In this document: positions 51,892 through 53,686 of the stretch, one piece after another
Layout of the letters: every line of letters begins with the position of its first letter
Position numbering within the stretch: position 1 is the first letter of the stretch
Origin: Thermococcus sp.
GTDB lineage: Archaea > Methanobacteriota_B > Thermococci > Thermococcales > Thermococcaceae
Assembly (NCBI RefSeq): GCF_015523185.1
Contig: NZ_WAKV01000078.1
Span: 1-53,686 of the forward strand
Length of the DNA stretch: 53,686 bases
Direction of reading: 5' to 3'
Notes under the pieces: generated by a model
Databases searched by the model: none
The model's input: only the letters and a program-made list of their open reading frames with translations
Told to the model about the DNA's origin: nothing
Program-made: the position numbers and the translations under genes

Positions 51892-52142
51892 CGCCCGACG
51901 AGTAGGGGGTTGCGATGACGTCGGGACCCCCAGGGGGGCGACAGCCCAAATGCCCCCCTTCAAACTTCGCGCGGGCGAAGTTTGGCCAAGGTTTGTAGCT
52001 CCTTTTCAGAGCCAAGTTCTTGGGTGGTTTCTTGCTAAATGAGTGTTTTGATATTGAGAATCTGCTAGATTGCGTTTTTTGAGTGGGTTTAACTTTAGAA
52101 TAGACGCCCTTCGGGCGTCGGGAGGGAGTAAACCCTTTTTTA
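51892..52142 (+). ncRNA. candidate structured non-coding RNA
   Basis: About 250 bases with dense perfect stems and no convincing ORF. Stems: CCCGACG (51894-51900) with CGTCGGG (51919-51925); GGGGGT (51905-51910) with ACCCCC (51926-51931), interlaced with the first, so a pseudoknot or a switch; GGGGGGC (51933-51939) with GCCCCCC (51952-51958); a 10-base hairpin CAAACTTCGC/GCGAAGTTTG (51961-51984). It ends in a terminator-like fold. A TATA-like CCTTTTATC lies about 25 bases before the first stem. It does not look like SRP RNA or RNase P RNA. A minus-strand ORF over it is composition-driven. Confidence 0.45.
52085..52141 (+). terminator. two-tier hairpin followed by T-run
   Basis: GGGTTTA (52085-52091) pairs with TAAACCC (52129-52135). 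Inside is a perfect 7-base hairpin GACGCCC-TTC-GGGCGTC (52103-52119). Six or more T residues follow directly. The layout fits the end of the candidate RNA. Confidence 0.5.
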
Positions 52143-52205
52143 AAGAGCTCTTTCAAAGTGTTTTCAGTTTGAAAAATGAAAATTTGGAGTGTGAAACCTA
52201 ACTCA

Positions 52206-52357
52206 ATGGATTCCCTTAAGGAGGAGCTCCGTGCTTTTGGTGAAGCTTTTTCTAGAGCTTCCTTCCCAAGCGCTGGCGGAAAAGTAAGTGCTTTTTGAAA
52301 TTTGCCTTTTTGAAATTTGCAGTCTTCAAAGTGGGTCTTTGTTTATTCGCTCCTTAA
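52206..52357 (+). pseudogene. small ORF with a frame break at a T-run
   Basis: ATG 52206 opens a 30-codon frame (MDSLKEELRAFGEAFSRASF...) that stops at TGA 52296. One extra T in the TTTTT run at 52292-52296 would continue it as FLKFA-FLKFA-VFKVG to TAA 52355, giving ~50 residues. No good ribosome site. It may be a remnant; no family recognised. Confidence 0.25.
52291..52320 (+). repeat. perfect 15-base tandem duplication
   Basis: CTTTTTGAAATTTGC occurs twice in direct succession (52291-52305 and 52306-52320). It lies inside the broken small ORF and would encode FLKFA twice. Confidence 0.85.
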
Positions 52358-52451
52358 TTAGTGTTTCGTTAATCAAGAGGCACATATTGAGCACCGATAA
52401 AAAAGTAAGTTTTGGAGTGGTTTCCCTTGGGTGGGCGTTTGGATTGCCTTT

Positions 52452-53686
52452 TTACTCATCATCCTCGACGTATGGAGCCGTAATAACCTTCCTTATCTCC
52501 CTTGCCTTCTTCTCGCCGATACCCTCGACCTCCTTGAGCTCCTCTTCAGTGGCTGTGAAAACCCTCTCGACGTTGCCAAAGTGCTTCAAGAGTCTCTTCG
52601 CCAGCGTTGCAGAAACGTTGGGCAGGCCTTCAACTATTAGCCTCTGCCTTTCCGCTAACGTTAATGCCTTCTTCTCACTCCTCAGGCGGACTTCCTTCTT
52701 CCTCTCCTCCTGCTCGCGCTTCGCCAGAAGGTAGATATAGCTCGCGGTTTCCTCCTTTCCTGAGGAGAAAAGCACAGGAACGCCCCAGTCAAGCGTTACG
52801 GCCGTTATGGCCCCCCTTATCGCGTTGGGATGGACGTTTCTAATACCGTAGAGCTCACCCTCGATGATTATTACAGGCTTTTCATAGGCCCTCTTAAGCC
52901 TCTCTACCTGGTCGAAGAGCCTGCCGTCTATGATGGACTGAATGAAGTCGTTGGCGCTCTTCCTCTCTATTCCAACATCTTCGCTGACCACATAATCGGC
53001 AACGTCCAAAGTTTTGACTTCCACTTCGGCGCCAAGTTCTTTCAACAGCTTTGGCACGCCACTCCTCAGCTCGCGGGAATCAACGTAGACAACTATACCC
53101 TTTGGCTTTCTCACAAAAATCGGCTTTATTGGGAGTTCTCCAGCATGCTTTCCGGCTTTGACTTCCTCTTTTCCGACTTTCCGACCTTCTTCCTTACCCG
53201 TATCTGCCCCAATGGATTCAATTTTCTCCCTTTTTGGCTTCAGAAACGCATCTAGGGGAGTTATTTTGCCCTTTCCCATCGGCGCACTCTCCGGAACTTT
53301 TTCCCTTATTTTATCCCCACTACTTTGCTTTTCGAGTTCTCTAGCTATTCTTTTGATTGCGTCGAACATTCCCTTCTCCTTTCTTCGGGAGCTCCAATAG
53401 TAGGCTTCATCGCGGGTCCCCTTGGCCATTAGGACGACTACCCTGCCGGGCCTGTGCCTGCCGGTTCTACCACGCCTCTGAATGCTCCTTATCGCTGAAG
53501 GCACCGGCTCATAGAAGACGACCAAATCAACTTCCGGGACGTCAAGACCCTCCTCGCCGACACTTGTTGCGACGAGAACATTGAAATCCCCCCTGGAGAA
53601 AGCGTCTAGGACTTCCTTCTGCTCCTTTTGACTCATTCCCCTGTCACTTCCCCTGCTGGCCTGACCTATGAACCGTCTGGCAGAAA
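52452..53686 (-). CDS. hef: Hef helicase/nuclease, 5' part cut by window edge
   Basis: About 411 C-terminal residues of Hef; the full protein is usually near 750-800, so the first helicase domain lies beyond the right edge. Visible: helicase motif V/VI region (VLVATSVGEEGLDVPEVDLVVFYEP, QRRGRTGRHRPG), a charged linker, an XPF-type nuclease domain with the ERK motif (GIERKSANDF), and tandem helix-hairpin-helix motifs (LPNVSATLAKRLLKHFGN, VEGIGEKKAREI) at the end. It acts on stalled forks and branched DNA. It ends at TAA 52452 after an acidic VEDDE tail. Confidence 0.93.
   Translation of the reverse strand, partial: SARRFIGQASRGSDRGMSQKEQKEVLDAFSRGDFNVLVATSVGEEGLDVPEVDLVVFYEPVPSAIRSIQRRGRTGRHRPGRVVVLMAKGTRDEAYYWSSRRKEKGMFDAIKRIARELEKQSSGDKIREKVPESAPMGKGKITPLDAFLKPKREKIESIGADTGKEEGRKVGKEEVKAGKHAGELPIKPIFVRKPKGIVVYVDSRELRSGVPKLLKELGAEVEVKTLDVADYVVSEDVGIERKSANDFIQSIIDGRLFDQVERLKRAYEKPVIIIEGELYGIRNVHPNAIRGAITAVTLDWGVPVLFSSGKEETASYIYLLAKREQEERKKEVRLRSEKKALTLAERQRLIVEGLPNVSATLAKRLLKHFGNVERVFTATEEELKEVEGIGEKKAREIRKVITAPYVEDDE

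Noticed and set aside
51887-52156. Minus-strand 89-residue ORF
   Set aside because: It lies over the folded RNA stems, has low-complexity basic composition and no ribosome site. It is best explained by the structure beneath it.

Overview
This window is chromosomal DNA of a hyperthermophilic archaeon of the order Thermococcales, most likely a Thermococcus. The evidence is a complete mbx/mbs-type membrane complex operon, aRF1, archaeal ArgRS, a TIP49 ATPase, Hef, a CGP-CTERM surface protein, class III pilin signal peptides, GGTG-rich ribosome binding sites and AT-rich TATA boxes. Most genes look close to 50% GC; roughly 5.8-10.6 kb is clearly more AT-rich. I see no rRNA, tRNA, CRISPR array or complete insertion sequence.

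Layout. 0-3.1 kb: cobamide genes (cobQ, cut by the left edge, divergent from a CobT-like gene) and a DUF364 gene. 3.2-5.5 kb: a secreted protein, a zinc-ribbon site-2 protease and an HTH regulator. 5.6-10.5 kb: two pilin-like genes and an AT-rich pair of large membrane proteins of glycosyltransferase type. 10.6-15.9 kb: HEAT-repeat protein, frameshifted BofA-like gene, aRF1, a decayed ORF, ArgRS, lipoate-ligase C-domain protein and SpoIIM-like protein. 15.8-19.6 kb: DUF354 protein divergent from wecC-wecB (UDP-ManNAcA synthesis), sharing repeated AACGGTT elements between them. 19.6-22.3 kb: secreted protein, radical SAM protein, ACT-domain regulator. 22.5-32.2 kb: a 13-gene operon in the order A B C D F G H H' M J K L N, which is that of the sulfur-reducing complex (Mbx/Mbs) and not of the Mbh hydrogenase. 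Its promoter has two GTTnnnAAC (SurR-type) sites.

32.2-34.2 kb: PLP-dependent class III enzyme divergent from an Lrp regulator. 34.2-38.5 kb: a redox group made of hybrid cluster protein with a palindromic operator, an HTH/Cys regulator, a membrane protein with heme-b-like histidine pairs, a glutaredoxin-like protein, a CcdA-like protein and a thioredoxin-fold lipoprotein. 38.6-42 kb: repeat protein, SemiSWEET, PEBP-like lipoprotein, then a tight DUF2284 / CARF-like / PIN-nuclease operon. 42-49.9 kb: lipoproteins, TIP49 ATPase, two related zinc-ribbon membrane proteins (one frameshifted), CGP-CTERM protein and queE. 49.9-51.7 kb: two secreted proteins. 51.7-52.45 kb: a gene-poor stretch with a strongly folded candidate RNA. 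Right edge: Hef, 5' end missing.

The most interesting points are the CARF-like/PIN gene pair with no CRISPR locus in view, the structured RNA near 51.9-52.14 kb, the shared AACGGTT elements around the UDP-ManNAcA genes, and the hcp promoter palindrome. Apparent frameshifts in the BofA-like gene, the zinc-ribbon gene and two small ORFs may be real decay or sequencing errors.
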